Source: Rapidithrix thailandica (GTDB lineage Bacteria > Bacteroidota > Bacteroidia > Cytophagales > Flammeovirgaceae). From it: a DNA stretch of 64,000 nt. The notes beneath the pieces were generated by a model. That model ran no database searches. It had not been told where the DNA came from and saw only the letters and a program-made list of their open reading frames with translations. This document shows, piece by piece, positions 44,101 to 52,161 of this stretch. The position numbers and the translations under genes were made by a program. Location: positions 124,001-188,000 of the forward strand of contig NZ_JBDKWZ010000010.1 in assembly GCF_039710355.1 (NCBI RefSeq), written 5' to 3'. The first letter of the stretch is position 1, and each line of letters opens with the position of its first letter.

Positions 44101-44297
44101 TCTTTGGTAATGGACATCTCTACCTCTTCAGGAGCTGCCCCGGGATAGAAGGTAGCAATGGTAATGGTGGAGGAGGTAAACTTTGGCAACAGCTCATAAT
44201 TGAGCGTAGTGAAACTAAAGATCCCTCCTGCAATCAGGATCGAAAAGATCACTACCACAATAGTGGAGCGTTGTATGGATAATTTTGTGATTTTCAT
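41124..44297 (-). CDS. RND efflux pump inner-membrane transporter (AcrB/HAE-1-like)
   Basis: 1057 residues, full length. Twelve membrane helices in two halves with two large periplasmic porter regions. The proton-relay segment LVDDAIVVIENIYRH has the paired Asp of helix 4, and VAKNAILVVDF the Lys of helix 10, as in AcrB. N-terminal TIATFYPGAAPEEVEMSIT is typical of multidrug-type members. The C-terminal tail is highly acidic (EYPLEDYEIHEGESEIAEAEKELELA, given as residues near 1030-1057). Partners MFP and TolC precede it in the same operon. Confidence 0.95.
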   Translation of the reverse strand: MKITKLSIQRSTIVVVIFSILIAGGIFSFTTLNYELLPKFTSSTITIATFYPGAAPEEVEMSITKEVEDAVSSMEGIKKVTSTSQESFSLVMIELVYGQDADMALQDAQRKVDAIVKDLPDDADPPSLSKVSIDDLPIIRIGAFASMSPTEFYELVDKRIKPVLGQVPGVARVRMLGGDEREINILINRDKLNAYNLSVMHVAQAVESSNLDFPTGKIKNEKGQQLIRLAGKFSSVSALENLVITSDADGSKIFLKDVAEVRDMQKETEVMSRVNMQNAIGLTIQKQSDANAVEVSELVRAKLKELEDIYKKESLAFNVAQDSSTYTMDSVDAVVHDLVIAIVLVSVIMLLFLHSIRNAIIVMISVPASLVATFIVMSMFNFSLNLMTLLGMSLVIGILVDDAIVVIENIYRHLEMGKNRVQAAYDGVREIGATVTSITLVIVVVFLPIAMTTGLVSDILRQFSIVVATSTMLSLFVAFTLIPLLSSRFSKLEHINKKSAFGWFIYKFEGLINGFSKAITGLLQWSFNHKFIVLGLSTALTVLSFALVPMGYIGSEFISGGDRGEFILKLELDKNATIEQTSFATKQVEQHLMNYPEIVSVFTTIGTESSAQEGQNTAYLSEVNVKLVAKEERSFGTEAFTRQLKKELEESIPGVEVTPANVSIVGTADKAPIEVILTAPNLETLWPVADSIMDALENISGTAEIETSIQEGNPEIQLIVNREKMAQLGLTMDIVGANLRTAFNGRDETKFRGKTEEYDINIQLDQFDRRNTSDIEELTFTNNRNELVKLKQFADIVESEAPSKLERFNRITSLSVQSQVIGRPTGSVGADIQEKISQMNLPDEVNVQYGGELEQQEESFGTLGVALLASLFLVYLIMVGLYDSYIHPLVVMFSVPLAIIGALFALALTKSSLNIFSILGMIMLIGLVAKNAILVVDFTNALVRRGMDVKKALVQATHARFRPILMTTLAMVFGMLPIALASGAGAEWKNGLAWVLIGGLISSMFLTLVVVPLIYYIFERIMEKLGLDKKKEYPLEDYEIHEGESEIAEAEKELELA

Positions 44298-44352
44298 TTT
44301 TGCGTTTTATTTCAATCGAAAAATCAAGTTGTCAAATGCTGAAAGGAAATGC

Positions 44353-45405
44353 TTATAGCGTTACCTTTTTTACCGGAGTACCTTCCTTCAGGTTAATTTG
44401 CCCGGAAAGCACCACTTGGTCTTGTTCGCTTAAGCCACTGATGATTTCTACCTGGCCCTCAAAGGATGCACCGATTACTACAGGCTTTTCAAAAGCTTTT
44501 CCCTCTTTTACTACAAACACTGTTGGCTTTTTGACACTCCCCACAATGGCTTGGCGTGGCAGGGTATGGATGGCCCGGTTGCTTTGAGGAATGAAGCGGG
44601 CTTCTACAAACATTCCGCCTTTCAACGAAGAAGTATTTTTGACTGCCACTTCAATGTTGTAGTTCAATGACTTATCGGCTTTGGCCGCTACTGATTTTAC
44701 AGTCCCTTCTAAGGTTTTTTCAGGGAATAATTTAGAGTGAATCAATACCTTTTGCCCATTGGCAATGTAGAGAATGTCCCGTTCAGGCACTTTCACATTT
44801 AAGTACAATAAATCCGTATTCACCAAGTCATATAATTCTTGACCGGGAGATACATAAGAACCCTTTTCAAAGTAATCTTCATTCAAAATTCCATTGGCCG
44901 GGGCTTTGATGAAGGTATCGTTGTAGGCCTTTTTGGAGGAGATTAATTGCGCTTGTGCATTTTTATGGGCTAGACGCGCTTCTTCCAATTGTCTTTGGGT
45001 GATGGCCTCCGTTTCGATCAGTTTTTCAAAGCGTTGCAAGTCCCGGGTTGCTTTTTCGAAGTTGGCTTCTGCCACCAGCAAATTGGCTTTGAGTCTTTCG
45101 TTATCCACGGTTGCCAATAATTGCCCTTGGCGTATCTTTTCTCCTTTGCGCTTGCGCTTTTGAGTGATCTTCCCTTGTGCTTCGGCTACAATTTGAATTT
45201 CTAAAGAGGGTTCGAAAGTCCCTGTCGTCAGGATGGGCCGCAAGGAACTGTCCACCTGTAAGTGGATCAGTTCCACTGGAATGGCCTCACTGGTAATGTC
45301 GGCAAGTTTTGCTTCTTCCTGAATTTCTTTTTTGTTATTTTGTAAGGTAAAAGCAACTAAAGCAATAGCTCCAAGTACGAATATGGAAATGGCTACTTTT
45401 TTCAT
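44353..45405 (-). CDS. RND periplasmic adaptor (membrane fusion protein)
   Basis: 350 residues. N-terminal hydrophobic anchor/signal (7-22, no lipobox Cys), then a lipoyl-like half (EIQIVAEAQGKITQKRKRKGEKI), a coiled-coil hairpin (about 105-160), the second lipoyl half (KAPANGILNEDYFEKGSYV), and beta-barrel regions. It bridges the RND transporter and the TolC channel. It begins 25 bp after the tolC-like gene and ends 55 bp before the RND gene. Confidence 0.93.
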   Translation of the reverse strand: MKKVAISIFVLGAIALVAFTLQNNKKEIQEEAKLADITSEAIPVELIHLQVDSSLRPILTTGTFEPSLEIQIVAEAQGKITQKRKRKGEKIRQGQLLATVDNERLKANLLVAEANFEKATRDLQRFEKLIETEAITQRQLEEARLAHKNAQAQLISSKKAYNDTFIKAPANGILNEDYFEKGSYVSPGQELYDLVNTDLLYLNVKVPERDILYIANGQKVLIHSKLFPEKTLEGTVKSVAAKADKSLNYNIEVAVKNTSSLKGGMFVEARFIPQSNRAIHTLPRQAIVGSVKKPTVFVVKEGKAFEKPVVIGASFEGQVEIISGLSEQDQVVLSGQINLKEGTPVKKVTL

Positions 45406-45430
45406 TGTTGTACAGCGTTGAAAATTTGAG

Positions 45431-46783
45431 TTATTTAATTAATTGGTTGAGCTCACCTTTTGCTTTCATTAAATTCAGCTCGGCAAGTTTATACTTGAGT
45501 AATTCCGTATTGAGGTTGATTTTGGCCTCTCGTAATGAGGTTTCGGCATTGAGCAAGTCAGTCAGAGGTGAAATTCCTTCCTTGTATAAATCCTGAGTTT
45601 GGTTATATACTTTAAAGGCCAGTTCTATATTTTCTTCCTGGGCTTGAACGGATTTCATACTGTTTTGCAGTTGTGCAATGGCATTTTGCTGGTCGGTACG
45701 GATGGCATTAGAGAGGTAGCGCTTGTCTTCCTCTACCTTCAGCAAGTCCAGTTGGTTTTGTTGTACCTGGGTACGCTTTCGCATGCCATCGAAGATGGGA
45801 ATGTTTAACCGGAAACCGATGGTAAACATGTCAAACCATTCCCGGTTGGTATCGAAAAAGTTAAATTGATCCCGTTGCGCTTGGTAGTTAAATTGTGCAA
45901 AAGCGGAAAGGGTGGGCAGGTATCCGGCTCTGATGTTTTTCTGGTTGAGTGTATAAAGCTCTTGTTGCATGTTCAGTAGCTTCATGCCGGTGATGTTCTG
46001 AATGGATGCCGTATCTGCTGAGATACTACCCAAGGAGGAAGAGCTTACTTCCGGAGCTTTGATTTCCAAGGGTTCTTCTACGGACATTCCCATCAGCAAC
46101 TTCAAATAGTTCTTCTGATTGGTAATGTTGGAATTCAAAGAAGTTAACTGTGTATTGATATTGGTGATGGAAACAGCCACCCGGTTTACCTCAATTTCAT
46201 TGACCAAATCTTGTTCTTTCTGTGCAATCAGAATTTTTTTCAGCTTGACTAATTCATCCAGGTTGCTTTGTAGTACGGCTTGTTGCTCTTGCAATTGAAA
46301 TAATTGATAATAAGATTGAGCCACGTTCAACACTACATCTTCTTCGGTTTTTATTTCCTGTAAAGCGTAGAGTCTTTCTGAAGCCTTGGCTGCTTTGAGT
46401 CCCACAAAGAAAGACCCATCGTAGATCAACTGTTCCGCTTTTATGCCTGCCGTAGCATTGTATTTTGTCCCGAACTGTACCGGTATCATTGTGCCCGGTT
46501 GTTGTACGAGTTCACCGGGTAATAACTGGGTGGGCAGGGCAGGGTTGATATCCAGGTTTACATAGGCATTTACCTGAGTCAAGCCGTTACTTCGCACTTC
46601 TTTGGTGTATTGAGAAGCTTGCCTGGACTCAAATGCTTTTTTCCGGATTTCTACACTATTTTCTACGGCATACTGTAAGCATTCTTTGAGCGTAAAATGC
46701 TTTGTTTCCTCTTGGGCATTAACCCGGAAAGGGGAGAGTAGCCATAAGGACAGTGTGAACATGAGAAGTTGCTTTTTCATCAC
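45431..46783 (-). CDS. TolC-family outer-membrane efflux channel
   Basis: 450 residues. Signal peptide to about 23 (FRVNAQ). Two OEP repeats of long helices with short strands; FTLKECLQYAVENSVEIR is the usual N-terminal OEP start, and the repeat is seen again at NQTQDLYKEGISPLTDLLNAETSLREA. First gene of the efflux operon; a GbsR-type inverted repeat lies 55-82 bp upstream. Confidence 0.94.
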   Translation of the reverse strand: MMKKQLLMFTLSLWLLSPFRVNAQEETKHFTLKECLQYAVENSVEIRKKAFESRQASQYTKEVRSNGLTQVNAYVNLDINPALPTQLLPGELVQQPGTMIPVQFGTKYNATAGIKAEQLIYDGSFFVGLKAAKASERLYALQEIKTEEDVVLNVAQSYYQLFQLQEQQAVLQSNLDELVKLKKILIAQKEQDLVNEIEVNRVAVSITNINTQLTSLNSNITNQKNYLKLLMGMSVEEPLEIKAPEVSSSSLGSISADTASIQNITGMKLLNMQQELYTLNQKNIRAGYLPTLSAFAQFNYQAQRDQFNFFDTNREWFDMFTIGFRLNIPIFDGMRKRTQVQQNQLDLLKVEEDKRYLSNAIRTDQQNAIAQLQNSMKSVQAQEENIELAFKVYNQTQDLYKEGISPLTDLLNAETSLREAKINLNTELLKYKLAELNLMKAKGELNQLIK

Positions 46784-46837
46784 AATGATTTTTTGACAAA
46801 ATTGTTTTTAAACTAATTAATTACTTATGTTATTAGT

Positions 46838-46865
46838 GTTTGGTTCGGTATTTTAAGAACTAAAT
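46838..46865 (-). promoter_or_regulatory. Degenerate GbsR-type operator upstream of the efflux operon
   Basis: GTTTGGTTC-N10-GAACTAAAT: arms 46838-46846 and 46857-46865 with two mismatches in nine positions, same 10-bp spacer as the two sites upstream of the gbsR-like genes. Confidence 0.6.
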
Positions 46866-46949
46866 GAGTTGAAAAAAAAGCACTTTGATCTTTTGATATG
46901 GATGCCTGTGCTCATCTTCCCGGTTTATTGTATGTAAATGATGGCTTGT

Positions 46950-47399
46950 TTACTTTTTCAAAAGTTGTATACTAGATGTATGTAATTGTTCCATAAGGTT
47001 CACCAAATCAATAAGGTGTTTATTGAATTCATGAGTTTCTTCAGGTCGTTGTTCTATTACTTCACTCAAAAGCTCGTTCAGCTTTTTTTGTCTTTTTAAT
47101 TTTTTTAGCAAGAAATCTCTCCACGCCCGTACCTCTAATCGGTAATATCGTTTTCGGGCTAGTAGTTTATGTCCGTAGGACAACATACCTGCTTGAAGCA
47201 AAATATTGATGGCATGGTTTGTAGAGCTTTTACTAAGTTGTAATTGTTCTTGAATTTCATCTATCGTCATTTCTCTACAAGGACTTACCAACAGTAAAGC
47301 GACAATGCCTGCGATTGCCGGAGAAGTATTGTCTTGTTCCAGTACGGTGACAATTCTTTCTACTAATTGAAGTTGCTGTTCATTGAGTTGATAATTCAT
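46950..47399 (-). CDS. GbsR/MarR-family regulator, copy 1
   Basis: 149 residues. Central winged helix: MTIDEIQEQLQLSKSSTNHAINILLQAGMLSY, followed by the wing ARKRYYRLEVRAW and a C-terminal helical pair for dimerisation. Similar over its whole length to the upstream paralogue (shared LLLSKSSTxxAINxLLQ, ERKRYxRL). Predicted cytoplasmic DNA-binding dimer. Its promoter carries a perfect inverted repeat that may be its own operator; likely controls the efflux operon 167 bp downstream. Confidence 0.88.
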   Translation of the reverse strand: MNYQLNEQQLQLVERIVTVLEQDNTSPAIAGIVALLLVSPCREMTIDEIQEQLQLSKSSTNHAINILLQAGMLSYGHKLLARKRYYRLEVRAWRDFLLKKLKRQKKLNELLSEVIEQRPEETHEFNKHLIDLVNLMEQLHTSSIQLLKK

Positions 47400-47408
47400 T
47401 TATATCTG

Positions 47409-47416
47409 CAAATTTA
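47409..47416 (-). promoter_or_regulatory. -7 box of regulator copy 1
   Basis: Read on the minus strand it is TAAATTTG (perfect TAnnTTTG), 10 bp upstream of the start codon and 10 bp downstream of the operator. No clear -33 TTTG is seen. Confidence 0.5.
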
Positions 47417-47425
47417 TATAATAAC

Positions 47426-47455
47426 TTTTTAGTTCTGTTATTAAAGAACTAAAAA
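47426..47455 (-). promoter_or_regulatory. Perfect GbsR-type operator upstream of regulator copy 1
   Basis: TTTTTAGTTC-N10-GAACTAAAAA: 10-bp arms at 47426-47435 and 47446-47455, no mismatch. Confidence 0.78.
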
Positions 47456-47466
47456 AGTAAAAAAAA

Positions 47467-47922
47467 TTAACTTTCACTTAACAATCGAATCATCTCCTGT
47501 GTGACTTTGTCCATATGATTTGCTATTTCTAGAATTTTTTGATTGAATTCGGGGGTTTTCTGAGTTCTTTGTTTGGCCACCTCTCTTAAAATGCTGTGAA
47601 ATTCCAAACGCTTTTGCATAAGCTTTTTGTAGATCATTTGCCATTCAAAGATCCTTAAACGGAAATAACGCTTTCGTTCACCGATCCGATGGTGGTATTC
47701 AATTAATTCCACTTGCAATAGCATGTTAATGGCATTACTGGTGGCACTTTTACTGAGCAGTAAGGTTTCCCGGATGTCGTCAAAGGTCAATTCAGGGTCA
47801 TCACTTACAAATAGTAAAGCTAACACACGGGCTACGGCAGGTTGTACATGGTCTTCTTGCTCCAGCCATGCACTGATGCGTTCTATTAACTTTACTTGTT
47901 GCTCTCTTAATGTTAATGCCAT
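47467..47922 (-). CDS. GbsR/MarR-family regulator, copy 2
   Basis: 151 residues. Winged helix at LTFDDIRETLLLSKSATSNAINMLLQVELIEY, wing GERKRYFRLRIFEW, C-terminal helices KILEIANHMDKVTQEMIRLL. Paralogue of the next gene downstream (68 bp gap, separate promoter). The promoter shows TTTG-N20-TAAATTTG with an operator over the -33 box, so it probably represses itself. The effector ligand is unknown. Confidence 0.88.
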   Translation of the reverse strand: MALTLREQQVKLIERISAWLEQEDHVQPAVARVLALLFVSDDPELTFDDIRETLLLSKSATSNAINMLLQVELIEYHHRIGERKRYFRLRIFEWQMIYKKLMQKRLEFHSILREVAKQRTQKTPEFNQKILEIANHMDKVTQEMIRLLSES

Positions 47923-47944
47923 ATCTTTGTAATCCTTTTGGAAG

Positions 47945-47976
47945 CAAATTTATAAATTACTTTTTAGTTCTGCAAA
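47945..47976 (-). promoter_or_regulatory. Promoter of regulator copy 2
   Basis: Minus strand: TTTG (47973-47976), 20-bp spacer, TAAATTTG (47945-47952), ideal for the Bacteroidota housekeeping sigma factor. The -33 box lies inside the spacer of the operator 47961-47990. Confidence 0.75.
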
Positions 47977-47990
47977 AAAAGAACTAAAAT
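47961..47990 (-). promoter_or_regulatory. GbsR-type operator over the -33 box of regulator copy 2
   Basis: TTTTTAGTTC-N10-GAACTAAAAT, one mismatch at the outermost pair; same spacing as the other two sites. Confidence 0.78.
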
Positions 47991-48182
47991 CCTTTCTCTT
48001 TTTAACGCCTTCTTTCCTCGTTTTGGTTTTTTTTTTATGTAAAAAGCTTTTTCTCCGGAAAATTTCATTGCTTTTCCTTTTGTACAATCGATTGTTATCT
48101 CTACTGAATCCATTAATTTTAAGCAAACACAAAGCAATTATAAGCTTATACTATTCACCTAATGGAAAAAATTTAAAGTTCA

Positions 48183-49769
48183 ATGAAAAAAATAACTACC
48201 TATCTGGTGCTTGCATTGGTTTATTGCAGCGCCTGGGGACAAGCCCCCGAAATCATTCCGGCTCCGGCTTCCGTGATGCCCATGGATGGGGAATTTCAAT
48301 TGCATAAAAAGGCAGCTATCTATTCTTCAAATGCATTGAAGCCGCTCGCAGAAAAGTTGATTGCGGAAATAAAAGATCAGGGGATCTCTTTGACTCATTC
48401 TTCAAAACAATTTTCAGGAACTGGCATTCATTTACGCTTGGACCCAGACCGGAAAGATTGGGGTAAAGAAGCATATCAATTGACTATCAGTCCACAAAAA
48501 ATAGAAATCATCGCCAGAGACGAAGCCGGCCTATTTTATGGAGGACAATCTTTATTACAATTGGTTAAAGTACAGGAAGGGCAAAAGCATATAAAATTAG
48601 CCTGTATGAAAATTGGAGACCAACCCCGAATGGCTTGGAGGGGGCTTATGCTGGATGAATCCCGTCATTTCTTTGGGAAGGAGAAGGTAAAGCAACTGTT
48701 AGATTGGATGGCTTATTACAAGATGAATCGTTTCCATTGGCATTTAACAGATGAACCCGGTTGGAGAATTGAAATTAAAAAGTACCCTAAATTGACTGAA
48801 ATAGGGGGGAAGGGCAATTGGCATGACCCTAATGCAACGGCTCGCTATTATACACAGGATGAAATCCGGGAGATTGTGGCCTATGCGGCCGAAAGGCATA
48901 TTGAAATCATTCCCGAAATTGATATGCCCGGGCATGCAACGGCTGCTAACCTGGCTTATCCCGAGTTTTCCGGAGGAGGAAGTAAAGACTATCCCGACTT
49001 CACTTTCCATCCCGGGAAAGAGGCTACTTACCAGTATTTAACCGATATTTTGAGAGAAGTGGCAGAGTTGTTCCCTTCTTCCTGGATTCATTTAGGAGGA
49101 GATGAGGTGCATTTTGGAAACAAACAATGGGCTTCAGACGTCCGTGTTCAGGCTTTGATGGAAAGAGAGGGGTACACGAGTTTGAGAGAAGTGGAGTTTT
49201 ATTTTATTAACCGTATGGCTGACTCAGTGAAACAATTGGGGAAAAAAGTGATTGGCTGGGATGAGGTGATTGAGGCAAACCTGCCTACTCAAAATACCTT
49301 GGTGATGTGGTGGAGACATAACCTACCGGCACAGCTGGACCGGGCAATTCACCACAACTATCAGGTAGTTCTTTGCCCGAGAATCCCTTTGTATTTTGAC
49401 TTTGTTCAACACGATTCTCATCAATACGGGAGGCGTTGGAACGGCTTTAGTGAATTGTCAGGAGCTTATGGTTATCCGGACAATACCCATCAACTGAACG
49501 ATAAACAAATGGAGCAAGTGGTGGGTATACAGGCAAATGTGTGGTCGGAGCGGATTGCCGATCCGAAACGGTTGGATTTTATGACCTTCCCACGGATCTG
49601 TGCGGTGGCGGAGGCCGCCTGGACACCGGCTTCCCAAAAAAATTATGAAAGTTTTATTCTCCGCCTCAAAACCATGTTGCCACAGATGGACCAAGATAAT
49701 GTGTATTATTTTAATCCCTTTGATATTAACGCTCATCCGGAGCCCAAAGGAGTAGAAAAAGCAAAGTAG
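48183..49769 (+). CDS. Secreted beta-N-acetylhexosaminidase (GH20)
   Basis: 528 residues with a signal peptide to about 20 (SAWGQ). N-terminal GH20b-like domain to ~140, then the TIM barrel: DESRHFFGKEKVKQLLDWMAYYKMNRFHWHLTDE, IIPEIDMPGHATA and WIHLGGDEVHFGN with the catalytic Asp307-Glu308 pair. It removes terminal GlcNAc/GalNAc from chitin-like or glycoprotein glycans. Faces a TonB-dependent receptor convergently, so joint regulation is not implied by position. Confidence 0.93.
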   Translation: MKKITTYLVLALVYCSAWGQAPEIIPAPASVMPMDGEFQLHKKAAIYSSNALKPLAEKLIAEIKDQGISLTHSSKQFSGTGIHLRLDPDRKDWGKEAYQLTISPQKIEIIARDEAGLFYGGQSLLQLVKVQEGQKHIKLACMKIGDQPRMAWRGLMLDESRHFFGKEKVKQLLDWMAYYKMNRFHWHLTDEPGWRIEIKKYPKLTEIGGKGNWHDPNATARYYTQDEIREIVAYAAERHIEIIPEIDMPGHATAANLAYPEFSGGGSKDYPDFTFHPGKEATYQYLTDILREVAELFPSSWIHLGGDEVHFGNKQWASDVRVQALMEREGYTSLREVEFYFINRMADSVKQLGKKVIGWDEVIEANLPTQNTLVMWWRHNLPAQLDRAIHHNYQVVLCPRIPLYFDFVQHDSHQYGRRWNGFSELSGAYGYPDNTHQLNDKQMEQVVGIQANVWSERIADPKRLDFMTFPRICAVAEAAWTPASQKNYESFILRLKTMLPQMDQDNVYYFNPFDINAHPEPKGVEKAK

Positions 49770-49781
49770 AATACACAAGAA

Positions 49782-49818
49782 GGCCGTAGCAACTTGAGAG
49801 TACTTGCTACGGCCCTTT
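49782..49818. terminator. Convergent terminator between GH20 and TonB receptor genes
   Basis: GGCCGTAGCAA / TTGCTACGGCC (49782-49792, 49804-49814), 11 perfect base pairs, 11-nt loop, followed by CTTT. Confidence 0.85.
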
Positions 49819-49836
49819 AGAATTTATTGGAGGGTT

Positions 49837-52161
49837 TTATAATCGAACCCTGTATTGAAGGGTAAAGTTCCTGGGTGCTTCCATTTTCGCAAAACGGATG
49901 ACGTATTCATCGTTGAACAGGTTCCGGACGATAAGTGTAAACTTTCCGAGTTTTTTAAGATCTACTCCCGTTCGCAAGTGAAAAGTATGATTTCCCCTTG
50001 CATTTTCTTCACGGTATTCTTTTGCCCCCGGAATGGCTCCGATAATTGCATCATCCACCTTATCCACAAAACCGTAATATCGATAGTCAAGCCCTATAGA
50101 AAGGAACTTGTAAGAGGCGGTAATGTCTGCTTTGGCCAAACTTCTATGATGGTATTTTAACAACGGGGAGTGCACTTCTTCCGAATCATTGAACATACTT
50201 TTGAAAAACCTGCCGGTGTAAGTGCCTAGGTTTTTTAGCTCTTCATCCGAATTCAAATCAACGGGATAATTATAAGAATAACCGAGTGAAAGGCGTAAGG
50301 GAATCATTCCGACTTGTCCTTTGCCCAATACGGAAGCTTCAAATCCTCCGATACGGGCCCGGGTCACATTTCCGGTTTTAAAGCCGATATATTTGATAAG
50401 GTCTTCCGTAGGTACGGAGTCGAGCGTGTCCGGTGGATGGTAACCAAATTGAAATTCGATCATATCATGGTAATCAGTCAAAAAGAGGGCAAAATCCAAA
50501 TAAGCATCCCACTGGTCGATTTGCACTTGTCGTTTGATCCCCAGTTCTGCATTCCATCCGTATTCGGGTTTTAGTTCGGGGTTAGGAAAAATAGGCACCA
50601 ACTCTTTGGATTTGTCTACAAACATTTCTGCCAAGCTGGGCATCCGGAATCCTTGACTGAAAGAAGCCCGTAGGTGAGTGGCTGTGGCCAGTTGATAATT
50701 GATTCCTCCACGAAATACGGGGATAGTTTTTGAATCTTTTTGGGCAATTTTATAATGTTCAATGCGCATTCCGGCACTTGCATTTAAGCGTTGGCCGGAG
50801 TAATCCAATTGTCCGAAAAGACCTAGAGTGTTTCCGTGATTGTTGCCAAAACCATCGGGATCGTCTACCTGAAAATATTGAAAACTGGCGCCTGTAACCA
50901 GTGTAAAGGGTTCGGAAAGGCGGGTTTGAAATTGATAGTTTGTATTGAAAAAATCCGATTGTAGGTTATTGGTAAAGTTGAGAAACTCCACATGATACCA
51001 CCGGGTTTTCAATTCATGTTCATCTCCTTTGGGAGTCAATACACTCAGGAAAGGGTCTATGTGGTATTGCCTTTGGTCAATACGGACCAATCCATTTTCC
51101 TGTTGAGGGTTGTTGCCGATAAAAGGGATATAAGCCCCTTCGTCTTTGTTTTCCCAAAAGATAAATTCCGCTTCTTCACTTTCCATAATACTTCCGTGAA
51201 AGCCCCAGGTAAGTCCATGTTTTTGTTTGGGACGGAGCCTGAATTTGGCGGATACTTTTTTTAGGGATTGATCCACATTTCTTAAATAGCCGGATGCTTT
51301 CATATAGTTTCCACCCACTACCAAATCCGCCCTTTTGAAAGGTTGTTTGTGGCTTATCAGTAGTCCCGCCTGATAAGGGGGTCGGTCCCACCAGGCTATT
51401 TCTTTGCGTTTGGGCTTACTATAGGCAGTATAAAAAGTAAGCAATTTGGTTTCAGGTTTTTTATCCGGCCAGCTAGTCCGTAAATGAATCACCCCATTCA
51501 AAGCACTGGAACCGTATAAGGTAGAGGCAGCTCCTTTGAGTACTTCAACTTTATCGGCAAACTCAATTGGTAAAAAATTCCAGGGGATGCTATTTCGGTC
51601 GCCAGTGAGTAGAGGTTGTCCGTCTACCACCATTTGCACCCGGCTGCCGATTCCATAAGAATAGTTACTTCCGCCCCGTATCGCTACTTGTCCGTCTACT
51701 ACTTCTGTTCCCGGTAGTTTGTCAAGGGCATCTGTCAGCGTAATCGCATTAACGTCTTTGATCAGTTGTTCACTAAGTAAATCCACAGAAACCACTTCCT
51801 CCATAATTCTTTTGAGATAGCGGCTGGCCGTAATATTGACCGATTCCAATTGATACGTTTTCGGAGATAAGGCAACTTTTAAGGTATCGGAAGGGGCGTT
51901 AGGCACAATGCTTTTGGGTAAGTAATTCAAGTGTTGAAAAGTAAGAGGCGAATTGTCTTTATCCTCCAAATGAATTTGAAAAAAGCCCTGGGCATCGGTA
52001 ACGGTGAGTAAGGAGTTATTTGAATGAATACTTACATCCGGGATGCCTGTTTGTGTTTGTTGGTTGATCACAGTGCCTTGGACCGTGAGGTTTTGTGCCA
52101 TGGTGTGTGAAAAAAGCCCTGTGAGGCTGTTGAGTAGAAAAATCAGTTTAAAAAACTTCAT
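49837..52161 (-). CDS. TonB-dependent outer-membrane receptor with CarboxypepD_reg-like domain
   Basis: 774 residues; signal peptide to about 23 (TMAQ). Residues 25-110 are a carboxypeptidase-regulatory-like beta-sandwich (VQGTVINQQTQTGIPDVSI...). The plug follows (ITLTDALDKLPGTEVVDGQVAIRGG and KVEVLKGAASTLYGSSALNGVI), then a 22-strand barrel with GFRMPSLAEMFV and the C-terminal strand NFTLQYRVRL. Size and layout fit the siderophore/cobalamin-like receptors rather than SusC, and no SusD gene is near. Substrate unknown. A long non-coding stretch lies upstream. Confidence 0.92.
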   Translation of the reverse strand: MKFFKLIFLLNSLTGLFSHTMAQNLTVQGTVINQQTQTGIPDVSIHSNNSLLTVTDAQGFFQIHLEDKDNSPLTFQHLNYLPKSIVPNAPSDTLKVALSPKTYQLESVNITASRYLKRIMEEVVSVDLLSEQLIKDVNAITLTDALDKLPGTEVVDGQVAIRGGSNYSYGIGSRVQMVVDGQPLLTGDRNSIPWNFLPIEFADKVEVLKGAASTLYGSSALNGVIHLRTSWPDKKPETKLLTFYTAYSKPKRKEIAWWDRPPYQAGLLISHKQPFKRADLVVGGNYMKASGYLRNVDQSLKKVSAKFRLRPKQKHGLTWGFHGSIMESEEAEFIFWENKDEGAYIPFIGNNPQQENGLVRIDQRQYHIDPFLSVLTPKGDEHELKTRWYHVEFLNFTNNLQSDFFNTNYQFQTRLSEPFTLVTGASFQYFQVDDPDGFGNNHGNTLGLFGQLDYSGQRLNASAGMRIEHYKIAQKDSKTIPVFRGGINYQLATATHLRASFSQGFRMPSLAEMFVDKSKELVPIFPNPELKPEYGWNAELGIKRQVQIDQWDAYLDFALFLTDYHDMIEFQFGYHPPDTLDSVPTEDLIKYIGFKTGNVTRARIGGFEASVLGKGQVGMIPLRLSLGYSYNYPVDLNSDEELKNLGTYTGRFFKSMFNDSEEVHSPLLKYHHRSLAKADITASYKFLSIGLDYRYYGFVDKVDDAIIGAIPGAKEYREENARGNHTFHLRTGVDLKKLGKFTLIVRNLFNDEYVIRFAKMEAPRNFTLQYRVRL

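Noticed and set aside
48023..48307. Plus-strand frame with a hydrophobic start before the GH20 gene
   Set aside because: Most of its second half overlaps the signal peptide region of GH20 in another frame, and the hydrophobic part is simply T-rich intergenic DNA.
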